Below, piece after piece: positions 1 to 5,545 of a stretch of DNA of 15,893 bases (the first letter of the stretch is position 1; each line of letters opens with the position of its first letter). The notes below the pieces were generated by a model, which saw nothing but the letters and a program-made list of their open reading frames with translations, was not told the origin of the DNA and made no database searches. The stretch spans positions 1 through 15,893 of the forward strand of contig USBO01000028.1 of NCBI GenBank assembly GCA_900552955.1, in the 5' to 3' direction. Made by a program: the position numbers and the translations under genes. Source of the DNA: an uncultured Alistipes sp. (GTDB taxonomy: Bacteria > Bacteroidota > Bacteroidia > Bacteroidales > Rikenellaceae).

Positions 1-5
1 ATATT

Positions 6-52
6 GCGGCTCTTTGGGAGCCGCGCGGGCCGCAGCCTCCGGCGGCGGAGGC
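6..52. other. Two adjacent GC-rich hairpins at the window edge
   Basis: GCGGCTC (6-12) pairs with GAGCCGC (18-24), and GCCTCCG (35-41) pairs with CGGAGGC (46-52), each perfectly with short loops. There is no U-run, so a classical terminator is not supported. They could be repeat-element stems or the end of an upstream gene outside the window. Confidence 0.4.
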
Positions 53-150
53 CCGCCCCTGGCGTCCCTCCGCAGGCTGCAACCCGCTTTTTCCCGCTCC
101 CTTTTCCTCTCCGTCCCTCCCGAATCTTTATACAATAAACTATTGCACGC
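46..150. repeat. Longer GC-rich repeat unit, copy A (copy B at 462-549)
   Basis: The block starting CGGAGGCCCGCC (46-57), followed by a ctccgcagg stretch and a pyrimidine-rich run and closed by a dyad, recurs at 462-549 in the same order with substitutions and indels. The two blocks appear to be diverged copies of one unit of roughly 90-105 nt. The dyads at 219 and 296 are also preceded by pyrimidine-rich sequence but align less well. Confidence 0.5.
131..147 (+). repeat. Dyad repeat copy 1 (TACAATA-AAC-TATTGCA)
   Basis: CAATA (133-137) and TATTG (141-145) are perfect reverse complements around AAC. The same element, with the same flanks (ata before, cac after), recurs at 219, 296 and 530, all in the same orientation. 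Confidence 0.7.
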
Positions 151-218
151 CTTGTGAGGGAGTGCCCGCTGTCGTGCCCCTCCGCTGACTGGGCCCCCTG
201 TCTCCTCCTAAATCGAGA

Positions 219-235
219 TACAATATTTTCTTGCA
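219..235 (+). repeat. Dyad repeat copy 2 (one arm mismatch)
   Basis: TACAATA-TTT-TCTTGCA: the right arm has one mismatch (TCTTG for TATTG). The flanks match copies 1 and 3 (gata before, cacg after). Confidence 0.6.
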
Positions 236-295
236 CGGATTGGGAGGGGCAGGCTTGTGCCCTGCCCCCCTCACTTGCCCTCTCGTGAATCGGGA

Positions 296-312
296 TACAA
301 TAAACTATTGCA
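296..312 (+). repeat. Dyad repeat copy 3
   Basis: TACAATA-AAC-TATTGCA, identical over 17 nt to copy 1. It is followed after four bases by a T7G8 homopolymer junction. Confidence 0.7.
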
Positions 313-343
313 CGCATTTTTTTGGGGGGGGCGAGTCATTTGC

Positions 344-386
344 GGTTCGCCGACGGCGGCGTGACGTGCACGAGCCGATCAGGCGA
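344..386. repeat. Upstream copy of the sequence flanking the ORF6N stop codon
   Basis: This stretch (ggttcgc, a CGG-rich part, then gtgacgtgcacgag and ggcga) resembles 1445-1491, which begins at the last base of the ORF6N stop codon. The alignment needs a short indel and several transitions. It could be the 3' remnant of an earlier ORF6N gene copy or part of a repeat that flanks such genes. Confidence 0.45.
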
Positions 387-461
387 GTTGCAGTCCGCCG
401 CATGGGGCGGCGGCGGACCGCCGGCATCGCGCCGCGATGCCGAAAGATCGCAAACGGAGTT

Positions 462-549
462 CGGAGGCCCGCCGTCGCGTTCCTCCGCAGGCCGCGACCT
501 TCTCTCCCACTCCCTTGCCCCAGCCGATATACAATATTCTATTGCACAC
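462..549. repeat. Longer GC-rich repeat unit, copy B
   Basis: Diverged copy of 46-150: it shares CGGAGGCCCGCC (462-473), a ctccgcagg stretch, a pyrimidine-rich run and the terminal TACAATA dyad. Confidence 0.5.
530..546 (+). repeat. Dyad repeat copy 4
   Basis: TACAATA-TTC-TATTGCA, with perfect CAATA/TATTG arms. It ends the second copy of a longer GC-rich unit (462-549). Confidence 0.7.
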
Positions 550-605
550 AAAAAAATGCACTGCGAAAAGTGCGGAAAAAGCGACGGCCGCGGCGTGAGC
601 GCCGG

Positions 606-644
606 GAGCGATCGTGCGAAAAGCGCAGTCTTTCGTGATCGCTC
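606..644. other. Inverted repeat GAGCGATC/GATCGCTC
   Basis: GAGCGATC (606-613) and GATCGCTC (637-644) are perfect reverse complements separated by 23 bases, which themselves contain a GCGAAA/TTTCG inner pairing. No U-run follows. The function is unknown. Confidence 0.4.
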
Positions 645-695
645 AGCGAGCGACGCGGCCCGAGCCCGCAGCTTTTCGCCGTGCTTGACCTTTTG

Positions 696-721
696 GTACT
701 TTTGGGTCAAGCCAAAAGTAC
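696..721. repeat. Hairpin with GTACTTTTGG/CCAAAAGTAC arms
   Basis: The arms at 696-705 and 712-721 are perfectly complementary with a six-base loop. TTGACC at 685-690 and GGGTCAA at 704-710 offer an alternative pairing. Similar GTACTTTTGG palindromes are, from memory, common in intergenic DNA of Bacteroidales, so this is probably a dispersed palindromic element, not a gene-specific signal. Confidence 0.5.
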
Positions 722-745
722 AATAAAATATACAATCCGATATGT
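719..745 (+). repeat. Two degenerate dyad copies
   Basis: TACAATA-AAA-TATAC (719-733) overlaps TACAAT-CCGA-TATG (731-744). Both keep the left arm and part of the right arm of the dyad found at 131, 296, 530 and 774. They directly follow the GTACTTTTGG hairpin. Confidence 0.35.
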
Positions 746-773
746 TTTCCGATCAAATGACGCCCCTATAGAA

Positions 774-790
774 TACAATAGAATATTGTA
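774..790 (+). repeat. Dyad repeat copy 5, perfect 17-nt palindrome
   Basis: TACAATA-GAA-TATTGTA is a perfect 7+7 inverted repeat, the best copy of the series and the closest to the ORF6N gene. It lies about 58 bases upstream of the proposed -7 box and 86 bases upstream of the start codon, so it could be an operator. That role is inferred. Confidence 0.65.
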
Positions 791-847
791 TATCAGTTCA
801 ATCTGCTCATTTCTAACCCGATTCTGCATCCGTTCGTCTTTTTTTGC

Positions 848-855
848 TATTTTTG
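848..855 (+). promoter_or_regulatory. Candidate -7 box for the ORF6N gene
   Basis: TATTTTTG matches the Bacteroidetes TAnnTTTG -7 consensus, 20 bases upstream of the ATG at 876. No convincing TTTG -33 element is present at the usual spacing, so the promoter may be weak or activated. Confidence 0.5.
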
Positions 856-875
856 CGGAAACAACACCCGAAACC

Positions 876-1445
876 ATGAACGAAATCACCGTCATCCAAA
901 ACAAAATCTACGAAATCCGCGGTCAGCGCGTGATGCTCGATTTCGACCTCGCGGTGCTCTACCAAGTGAGTACCAGCGCCCTGAATCAAGCAGTCAAACG
1001 TAACATGTTGCGTTTCCCCGACGAATTCATGTTCCGGCTCTCGGCATCGGAGTGGGATGCGATGTCGTCACAAACTGTTACGACATCCCGTCGTCCGAAA
1101 GTATCTCTCCCCTATGCCTTTACGGAACAGGGCGTTGCGATGCTGTCGGCCGTTTTGCGCAGCGAGACTGCCATCCGAATGAGTATTTCGATCATGAAAG
1201 CGTTCGTAGCGATGCGCAATTACATCGCCACGACAACCACCGTGACGGCCGAGCTCGCGGAAATCCGCGCCAAGCTCGCGCTGCTGGAGCGCACCGATGC
1301 CGACAACGCCGAGGCGATCGGCGACCTGTCCGAAGACATGCGCAAGGAGCTCGACACGATCTACGACGCCATCGCGGCGCTGTCTGTCAGGATTCCGCAG
1401 GCGCGGCCGTCCCGCCGCCCGATCGGATTCAGGCGGCAGGAGTAG
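876..1445 (+). CDS. ORF6N-domain DNA-binding protein
   Basis: This 189-residue protein has an N-terminal ORF6N domain (about residues 7-100), recognised from the pattern IRGQRVMLDFDLAVLY, then NQAVKRN, RFPDEFMFRLS and PYAFTEQGVAMLSAVL. The domain belongs to the KilA-N/ORF6N group of phage- and plasmid-derived DNA-binding modules. The C-terminal part (about 115-170) is rich in Ala/Glu/Leu heptads and probably forms a coiled coil; the last 20 residues are basic. The frame stays open upstream, but the ATG at 876 starts the conserved domain and sits just after a -7 box, so it is chosen. The gene stands alone downstream of a dyad-repeat array. ORF6N genes are common in Bacteroidetes, often near mobile DNA, and their targets are mostly unknown. 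An autoregulator is possible but inferred. Confidence 0.9.
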   Translation: MNEITVIQNKIYEIRGQRVMLDFDLAVLYQVSTSALNQAVKRNMLRFPDEFMFRLSASEWDAMSSQTVTTSRRPKVSLPYAFTEQGVAMLSAVLRSETAIRMSISIMKAFVAMRNYIATTTTVTAELAEIRAKLALLERTDADNAEAIGDLSEDMRKELDTIYDAIAALSVRIPQARPSRRPIGFRRQE

Positions 1446-1491
1446 GTTCGCTGATCGCCGTCGGCGTGATGTGCATGAGTCTGTAGGGCGA
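1445..1491. repeat. ORF6N 3' flank that recurs at 344-386
   Basis: It starts at the last base of the ORF6N stop codon and shares ggttcgc, the gtgaygtgcaygag core and ggcga with 344-386. It is the downstream partner of that degenerate repeat. Confidence 0.45.
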
Positions 1492-1514
1492 ACGGTAGGG
1501 AAGAGACCGAAACC

Positions 1515-1546
1515 GAAAAAGGCCCCCGACAGCGGGAGCCTTTTTC
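1515..1546. terminator. Bidirectional intrinsic terminator
   Basis: GGCCCCCG (1521-1528) pairs with CGGGAGCC (1533-1540), with one mismatched pair and a four-base loop. An A5 run precedes the stem and a T5 run follows it, so it can terminate the ORF6N gene rightwards and the monooxygenase/aspS unit leftwards. Confidence 0.85.
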
Positions 1547-1587
1547 GTTGCGGCAGGTGCCGCGCACCGGTTTCGGCCGCGCCGCAC

Positions 1588-1863
1588 TCAGAAGACGAAC
1601 TTCTCGAGCTTGAGTTCGCTCAGTTCGTTGAGACGCGGCACCAGCGTCGTGAAATGGGCCGTCGCCTCGTGGGCGGCGAGCGCTTTGGCGTCGCTCCACG
1701 TTTCGCAGATCATCAGCACGTCGGGGCGCGTCGCGCTTTCGAACAGGTCGTAGGCGATGCAGCCCGCGTCCTTGAGCGAAGCGGCCACCAGCTCCGTGGC
1801 CGTGGCGATCGTCTCGTCGCGGTTGGTGGCCGTCGTGCGGATAAATACATTGAGTCGGATCAT
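1588..1863 (-). CDS. Small antibiotic-biosynthesis-monooxygenase (ABM) family protein
   Basis: This 91-residue protein fits the dimeric alpha+beta-barrel ABM fold typified by YgiN-type quinol monooxygenases. The visible marks are the opening strand MIRLNVFIRT, a helix with ATELVAASLKDAGCIAYDLFES, the strand VLMICETWSDAKALAAHEAT, and the helix HFTTLVPRLNEL. Family members act on quinones or aromatic substrates without a bound cofactor, but many are uncharacterised and the substrate cannot be read from sequence. It starts 27 bases after the aspS stop on the same strand and ends before a strong terminator, so it is probably cotranscribed as the distal gene of the aspS unit. No functional link to aspS is evident. 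Confidence 0.85.
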   Translation of the reverse strand: MIRLNVFIRTTATNRDETIATATELVAASLKDAGCIAYDLFESATRPDVLMICETWSDAKALAAHEATAHFTTLVPRLNELSELKLEKFVF

Positions 1864-1890
1864 CGTTTTTCGATTTTAAATGTCATTGCG

Positions 1891-3648
1891 TTATTTTTCC
1901 TCCGGATCTCGCAGGCCGAGGCAGAGTTCGTCGAGCTGCGCGGGGTCGATGGCCGACGGAGCGTCGAGCATCACGTCGCGGCCGGCGTTGTTTTTGGGGA
2001 AGGCGATGTAGTCGCGGATCGACTCCGAGCCGCCGAACAGCGCGCACAGCCGGTCGAAGCCGAAAGCCAGACCGCCGTGAGGGGGTGCGCCGAACTTGAA
2101 GGCGTTCATCAGGAAGCCGAACTGCTCCTGCGCCTGCTCGGGCGTGAAGCCCAGGCACGAAAAGATCTGCGCCTGCAACTTGGGGTCGTGGATACGGATC
2201 GAACCGCCGCCGATCTCCGTGCCGTTGCAGACGAAGTCGTAGGCGTTGGCGCGCACGCGGCCCGGGTCGCTTTCGAGGTAGGGCACGTCCTCGGGTTTGG
2301 GCGAGGTGAAGGGGTGGTGCATCGCATAGAAGCGCTGCGTCTCGTCGTCCCACTCGAACATCGGGAAGTCGACGATCCACAGCGGAGCAAAGCGCTTGGG
2401 ATCGCGCAGCCCGAGCTGCTGGGCCATCTCCAGACGCAGGGAGCACAACTGCGTGAGCGTGCGGAACTTAGGGCCCGACATCAGGAAAACCAGGTCGCCC
2501 GCGGCGGCGCCGCACGCTTCGGCCACGGCACGCACCTCGTCGGGCGTGTAGAACTTGTCGATCGACGACTTGACGGCGTCGGCCTCGACGCGGATCCAGA
2601 TGAGTCCCTTGGCGCCCACCTGCGGCCGCTTGACGAACTCGGTCAGCGCGTCGATCTGCTTGCGGGTGTAGCCCGCGCAGCCCGCGGCGGCGAATCCGCA
2701 GACGTACTCCGCATCGTCGAAGACGCTGAATCCGTGACCCTTGACGCGGTCGGTCACGTCGTGGAACTCCATGCCGAAGCGCAGGTCGGGCTTGTCCGAA
2801 CCGTACTTCTCCATCGCCTCGATCCACGGCATGCGGCGGAACGGCTCGGTGAAGCCGACGCCCAGCACCTCGCGGAACATGTGCTTGGCCCAGCGCTCGA
2901 ACACCTCGAGGATGTCCTCCTGCTCGACGAAGGCCATCTCGCAGTCGATCTGCGTAAACTCGGGCTGGCGGTCGGCGCGCAGGTCTTCGTCGCGGAAGCA
3001 GCGCACGATCTGGAAATAGCGGTCGTAGCCGGCCACCATGAGCAGTTGCTTGAGCGTCTGCGGCGACTGGGGCAGCGCGTAGAACTGGTTGGGGTTCATG
3101 CGGCTCGGCACCACGAAGTCGCGCGCCCCCTCGGGAGTGGATTTGATGAGGTAGGGCGTCTCGATCTCCAGGAAGCCCTCGGCGTCGAGGAACGTGCGCA
3201 CGGCGTGCGCCATGCGGTGGCGCAGGATCAGCGCCCGCTGAAGCGGCGGACGGCGCAGGTCGAGGTAGCGGTACTTCATGCGCAGGTCATCGCCGCCGTC
3301 CGACTCCTCCTCGATGGTGAAGGGCGGGACGTCCGAGCGGTTGAGGATCGTGAGCGTGTCGGCCGCGATCTCGATCTCGCCCGTGGGCAGCTTGGGGTTC
3401 TTCGACTCGCGCTCGATGACGCGGCCCGTGACTTGCAGGACGAATTCGCGGCCCAGTTCGGCGGCCGTGCGGCGGGTCTCTTCGGCCGAATGCTCCTCGA
3501 CGACGATCTGCGTCAGGCCGTAGCGGTCGCGCAGGTCGATGAAGGTCATGGCACCCAGGTTGCGCACCTTCTGCACCCAGCCGGCGAGCGTCACCGTCCG
3601 TCCGACGTCGGCGGCGCGCAGCGCGCCGCATGTATGGGTTCTGTACAT
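1891..3648 (-). CDS. aspS: Aspartate--tRNA ligase
   Basis: This 585-residue class IIb aminoacyl-tRNA synthetase charges tRNA-Asp with aspartate in the cytoplasm. The N-terminal OB-fold anticodon domain covers about 1-110 (GWVQKVRNLGAMTFIDLRDR near 23-42). Motif 1 lies near EIETPYL (161-167), motif 2 is FRDEDLRADRQPEF (218-231) and motif 3 is GGLAFGFDRLCALFGG (525-540). The bacterial GAD insertion lies between motifs 2 and 3, roughly residues 290-420. Length and domain order match bacterial-type AspRS (E. coli 590). The frame is open 16 codons further upstream, but MYRTHTCGALRA is the usual family start, so 3648 is chosen. It is divergent from tadA; the small ABM gene follows 27 bases downstream. 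Whether it also charges tRNA-Asn was not judged. Confidence 0.98.
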   Translation of the reverse strand: MYRTHTCGALRAADVGRTVTLAGWVQKVRNLGAMTFIDLRDRYGLTQIVVEEHSAEETRRTAAELGREFVLQVTGRVIERESKNPKLPTGEIEIAADTLTILNRSDVPPFTIEEESDGGDDLRMKYRYLDLRRPPLQRALILRHRMAHAVRTFLDAEGFLEIETPYLIKSTPEGARDFVVPSRMNPNQFYALPQSPQTLKQLLMVAGYDRYFQIVRCFRDEDLRADRQPEFTQIDCEMAFVEQEDILEVFERWAKHMFREVLGVGFTEPFRRMPWIEAMEKYGSDKPDLRFGMEFHDVTDRVKGHGFSVFDDAEYVCGFAAAGCAGYTRKQIDALTEFVKRPQVGAKGLIWIRVEADAVKSSIDKFYTPDEVRAVAEACGAAAGDLVFLMSGPKFRTLTQLCSLRLEMAQQLGLRDPKRFAPLWIVDFPMFEWDDETQRFYAMHHPFTSPKPEDVPYLESDPGRVRANAYDFVCNGTEIGGGSIRIHDPKLQAQIFSCLGFTPEQAQEQFGFLMNAFKFGAPPHGGLAFGFDRLCALFGGSESIRDYIAFPKNNAGRDVMLDAPSAIDPAQLDELCLGLRDPEEK

Positions 3649-3651
3649 AGT

Positions 3652-3682
3652 TTTGTATTTTTCGTTGTTTGTCGTATCTTTG
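3652..3682 (+). promoter_or_regulatory. Promoter for tadA (TTTG-N19-TATCTTTG)
   Basis: TTTG at 3652-3655 and TATCTTTG at 3675-3682 with a 19-base spacer match the Bacteroidetes -33/-7 consensus exactly. The predicted start near 3689 gives a leader of about 90 bases to the tadA ATG at 3780. Confidence 0.7.
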
Positions 3683-3695
3683 GCTTTGCAAGTCA

Positions 3696-3703
3696 CAAAA
3701 ATA
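3696..3703 (-). promoter_or_regulatory. Candidate -7 box for aspS
   Basis: On the minus strand this reads TATTTTTG, a match to TAnnTTTG, 48 bases upstream of the aspS ATG. No clear -33 element is seen. Its predicted start falls at about the same base as that of the rightward tadA promoter, so the two promoters face each other. Confidence 0.5.
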
Positions 3704-3722
3704 CGAAATTAAATGCGAAATT

Positions 3723-3761
3723 GCGGCAGCGAAGGCGAATTTTTTCGGTAAGGGCTGCCGC
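3723..3761 (+). promoter_or_regulatory. Hairpin in the tadA leader
   Basis: GCGGCAGC (3723-3730) pairs perfectly with GCTGCCGC (3754-3761) around a 23-base loop, inside the untranslated leader and 18 bases before the tadA ATG. It could affect translation; there is no further support. Confidence 0.3.
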
Positions 3762-3779
3762 GGCGAAACGATCGGAATC

Positions 3780-4232
3780 ATGACGGAACGGGAACAGTCG
3801 GAGCGCGATGAAAAGTTCATGCGGCTGGCAATAAACGAAGCGCGGCAGGCGTTGGAGAGAGCGGAGGTGCCCATCGGCGCCGTCGTGGTGGCGGGCGACC
3901 GCATCGTGGGGCGGGGTCACAACCTCGTGGAGACGTTGCAGGATGCCACGGCCCATGCCGAGATGCAGGCACTGACTGCGGCCTCGTCGACGCTCGGCGG
4001 CAAGTATCTGCGCGAGTGCACGCTCTACGTCACCGTCGAGCCGTGCGTGATGTGCGCCGGAGCCATCGCGTGGAGCCAGGCGGCACGCGTGGTGTGGGGC
4101 GCCGACGACCCCAAGCGGGGCTATACGACCGTCGAGGGGCTGCGGCTTCATCCGCGCACGGCGGTCGCGCGCGGGGTGCTGGCCGCCGAATGTGAAGCGC
4201 TGATGACGGAATTTTTCAAAGAGTTGCGCTGA
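3780..4232 (+). CDS. tadA: tRNA-specific adenosine deaminase
   Basis: This 150-residue zinc deaminase converts wobble A34 to inosine in tRNA-Arg(ACG). The motifs are HAE (59-61, giving the zinc ligand His59 and proton-shuttle Glu61) and PCVMC (88-92, giving zinc ligands Cys89 and Cys92). VPIGAVVV (30-37) and VVWGADDPKRG (about 104-114) are typical of TadA. The length is slightly below the E. coli enzyme (167). The frame is open upstream of 3780, but the ATG at 3780 gives the usual family length; a second in-frame Met at 3819 begins MRLAINEA and is an alternative start. Transcription is probably from the promoter at 3652-3682. The next gene starts 134 bases downstream with its own promoter and no terminator between, so some readthrough is possible. 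Confidence 0.95.
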   Translation: MTEREQSERDEKFMRLAINEARQALERAEVPIGAVVVAGDRIVGRGHNLVETLQDATAHAEMQALTAASSTLGGKYLRECTLYVTVEPCVMCAGAIAWSQAARVVWGADDPKRGYTTVEGLRLHPRTAVARGVLAAECEALMTEFFKELR

Positions 4233-4235
4233 GGG

Positions 4236-4267
4236 GTTGCAGGGAAAGAAAAAATGATATAATTTTG
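4236..4267 (+). promoter_or_regulatory. Promoter for the TPR gene
   Basis: GTTG (4236-4239), a 20-base spacer and TAATTTTG (4260-4267) fit the Bacteroidetes -33/-7 pattern. The predicted start near 4274 leaves a leader of about 93 bases. Confidence 0.6.
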
Positions 4268-4273
4268 TATGCC

Positions 4274-4320
4274 GCGCACCGTTCGGCATCGGCCGGAGGC
4301 TCTTCGAGTTCCCGGTGCGC
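4274..4320 (+). promoter_or_regulatory. Hairpin at the 5' end of the TPR gene leader
   Basis: GCGCACCG (4274-4281) pairs perfectly with CGGTGCGC (4313-4320) around a 31-base loop that begins at the predicted transcript start. A 5'-end stem of this type could protect the mRNA or respond to a ligand or protein. No known riboswitch was recognised. Confidence 0.4.
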
Positions 4321-4366
4321 AGCGGGAAGGGAAGATAATTCGAAACCGTATAATTAATTCAAGAAG

Positions 4367-5347
4367 ATGAAAAAACTGTTTTTATCCGTCGCCGCTCTCT
4401 TCGCGGTATGTGCGCTTTGGGCGCAGGAGGGTGTGGTCGCGTCGTATAACAAGGGCGCCGAGATGCTGCAGGCGAAGAACTACGCTGAGGCTGCCAAGTT
4501 GTTCCAGCAGGTGATCGACGCCGGTGCGGCGTCGGAGGATGCCACCGAGCTCAACTGCGTGGAGACGGCCAAGAAGTACCTGCCCACCTGCTATCAGGGC
4601 ATGGGCACCCGTGCGGCGGGGCAGGCGATGAAGGCTGCCGACGCCGCCACGGCCAATGCCAAGTACGAGGAGGCGATCGCCAACCTGTCGAAGGCCGCCG
4701 AGGTCGCCGAGCTCTACGGCAATGTGGCTGCGATGAAGAAAGCCAACACGATTCTGGCCAAAGTCTATCAGGCACAGGGCGGTACGGCGTTCAACAACAA
4801 GGACTGGGCCGCTGCGGCCGAGGTCTTTGCCAAGGGCTATGCAGCCGACCCGAAGAACACGCAGATGGCCGTATGGCTGGGCACCTGCTACTGCGAGATG
4901 GGCGAGTATGCCAAAGGCATGGAGGTGCTCGAGAAGGTCGCAGCGATGAAAGGCCCCAAGTTCGAGGCCGATGCCGCCGAGGCGAACCGTCTGATGACGC
5001 TCTACACCAACAACGAGGTGGCCAAGTTGCAGGCTGCCAACGACTACGACGGCATCATCGCCATGGCCGACCGCATGCTGGAGCAGAACCCCGCCAACGC
5101 ACTGGCGCAGAAGATCCGCCTGCAGGCTTACCTCTCGAAGAAGGACTACACCAAGGTGATCGAGCTGGGCGAGGCTGCGGCCGCCGCTCAGACCGACGAG
5201 GCCGAGAAGAGCGACGTCTACTTCACGCTGGGTGCGGCCTACAATGCCAAAGAGATGAAGCCGCAGGCCATTGCGGCGCTCAGGAAGGTGACGGCCGGCG
5301 ACAACGTGGCCGCTGCGCAGAAATCGGTTGCCGAGCTGAGCAAGTAA
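4367..5347 (+). CDS. Secreted tetratricopeptide-repeat protein
   Basis: This 326-residue protein has a clear type I signal peptide (MKKLFLSVAALFAVCALWAQ, residues 1-20, cleavage probably after AQ). The Cys at 15 is not in a lipobox, so a soluble periplasmic or outer-membrane-associated protein is expected. Helical TPR-like repeats are visible near 25-54 (YNKGAEMLQAKNYAEAAKLF), 134-163 (AFNNKDWAAAAEVFAKGYAADP), 166-195 and 280-310 (YFTLGAAYNAKEMKPQAIAAL). TPR arrays hold protein complexes together; the partner is unknown. Similar signal-peptide TPR proteins are common in Bacteroidales. It is a single-gene unit with its own promoter and a strong terminator at 5369-5400. No catalytic residues are seen. 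Confidence 0.9.
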   Translation: MKKLFLSVAALFAVCALWAQEGVVASYNKGAEMLQAKNYAEAAKLFQQVIDAGAASEDATELNCVETAKKYLPTCYQGMGTRAAGQAMKAADAATANAKYEEAIANLSKAAEVAELYGNVAAMKKANTILAKVYQAQGGTAFNNKDWAAAAEVFAKGYAADPKNTQMAVWLGTCYCEMGEYAKGMEVLEKVAAMKGPKFEADAAEANRLMTLYTNNEVAKLQAANDYDGIIAMADRMLEQNPANALAQKIRLQAYLSKKDYTKVIELGEAAAAAQTDEAEKSDVYFTLGAAYNAKEMKPQAIAALRKVTAGDNVAAAQKSVAELSK

Positions 5348-5368
5348 GGCTCTTCCGATCCGTTTGCG

Positions 5369-5400
5369 ATGCCGGAAATCCCGTGAGGGGTTTCCGGCAT
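5369..5400 (+). terminator. Intrinsic terminator after the TPR gene
   Basis: ATGCCGGAAATCCC (5369-5382) pairs with the complementary arm ending at 5400 around a GTGA loop, with one bulged or wobble position. The U-run is weak (ttcc), so it may be a moderate terminator or an mRNA 3' stabiliser. It begins 22 bases after the stop codon. Confidence 0.75.
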
Positions 5401-5512
5401 TTCCATTCGGGGGCGGGCTGAAATGCCTTCGGAGCCGAGCGGGTGAGGCGGGGCGGGCCGGAAGCGTGGGGCGCCTGTCGGGCGGCAGTTATTGAAAATG
5501 GGAACAAAAAAC
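5401..5512. other. Spacer between the TPR gene and the surface-protein operon
   Basis: A GC-rich stretch with G-tracts and no open frame, hairpin or promoter that can be supported. Nothing is recognised. Confidence 0.5.
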
Positions 5513-5545
5513 ACGATTTCCCTTTGGTTTCTAAGGGGAAATCGT
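5513..5545. promoter_or_regulatory. Perfect 10-bp inverted repeat overlapping the promoter (operator candidate)
   Basis: ACGATTTCCC (5513-5522) and GGGAAATCGT (5536-5545) are perfect reverse complements with a 13-base spacer. The spacer holds the -33 TTTG, and the right arm abuts the -7 box. A repressor bound here would block polymerase. The alternative reading is a terminator stem followed by TATTTTTG. Confidence 0.55.

Larger units (their letters stand above)
1..875. other. Gene-free, repeat-rich region upstream of the ORF6N gene
   Basis: No convincing gene is seen in these 875 bases; the open frames present are low-complexity Arg/Pro/Ser-rich translations of GC-rich repeats. The region alternates pyrimidine-rich GC blocks with short AT islands. 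Each AT island carries a TACAATA-N3-TATTG-type dyad. It also has hairpins near 6-52, 606-644 and 696-721, and a T7G8 run at 317-331. The first bases (atattgc) look like the right half of another dyad, so the array probably continues past the window edge. The function is unknown; it may be a repeat/operator region tied to the ORF6N gene or a decayed mobile segment. Confidence 0.6.

Noticed and set aside
231..726. Two overlapping plus-strand frames of about 135 codons in the repeat region
   Set aside because: Arg/Pro/Ser-rich translations of repeats and homopolymers, no promoter or conserved motif; one starts inside a dyad and both run through hairpins.
131..790. CRISPR array
   Set aside because: The repeats are only 17 nt and partly degenerate, spacers vary from about 60 to 230 nt and are themselves related, and no cas genes are present.
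1297..3783. An 828-codon open frame on the plus strand across the monooxygenase and aspS genes
   Set aside because: It is antisense to aspS, which has clear class II synthetase motifs; the translation is Arg/Val/Glu-rich with no recognisable domain. Long antisense frames are expected in GC-rich genes.
5513..5545. Invertible promoter flanked by inverted repeats, as in Bacteroides surface loci
   Set aside because: The arms are only 13 bases apart. Inverting that segment would move only the -33 element, not a whole promoter, and no site-specific recombinase is nearby.
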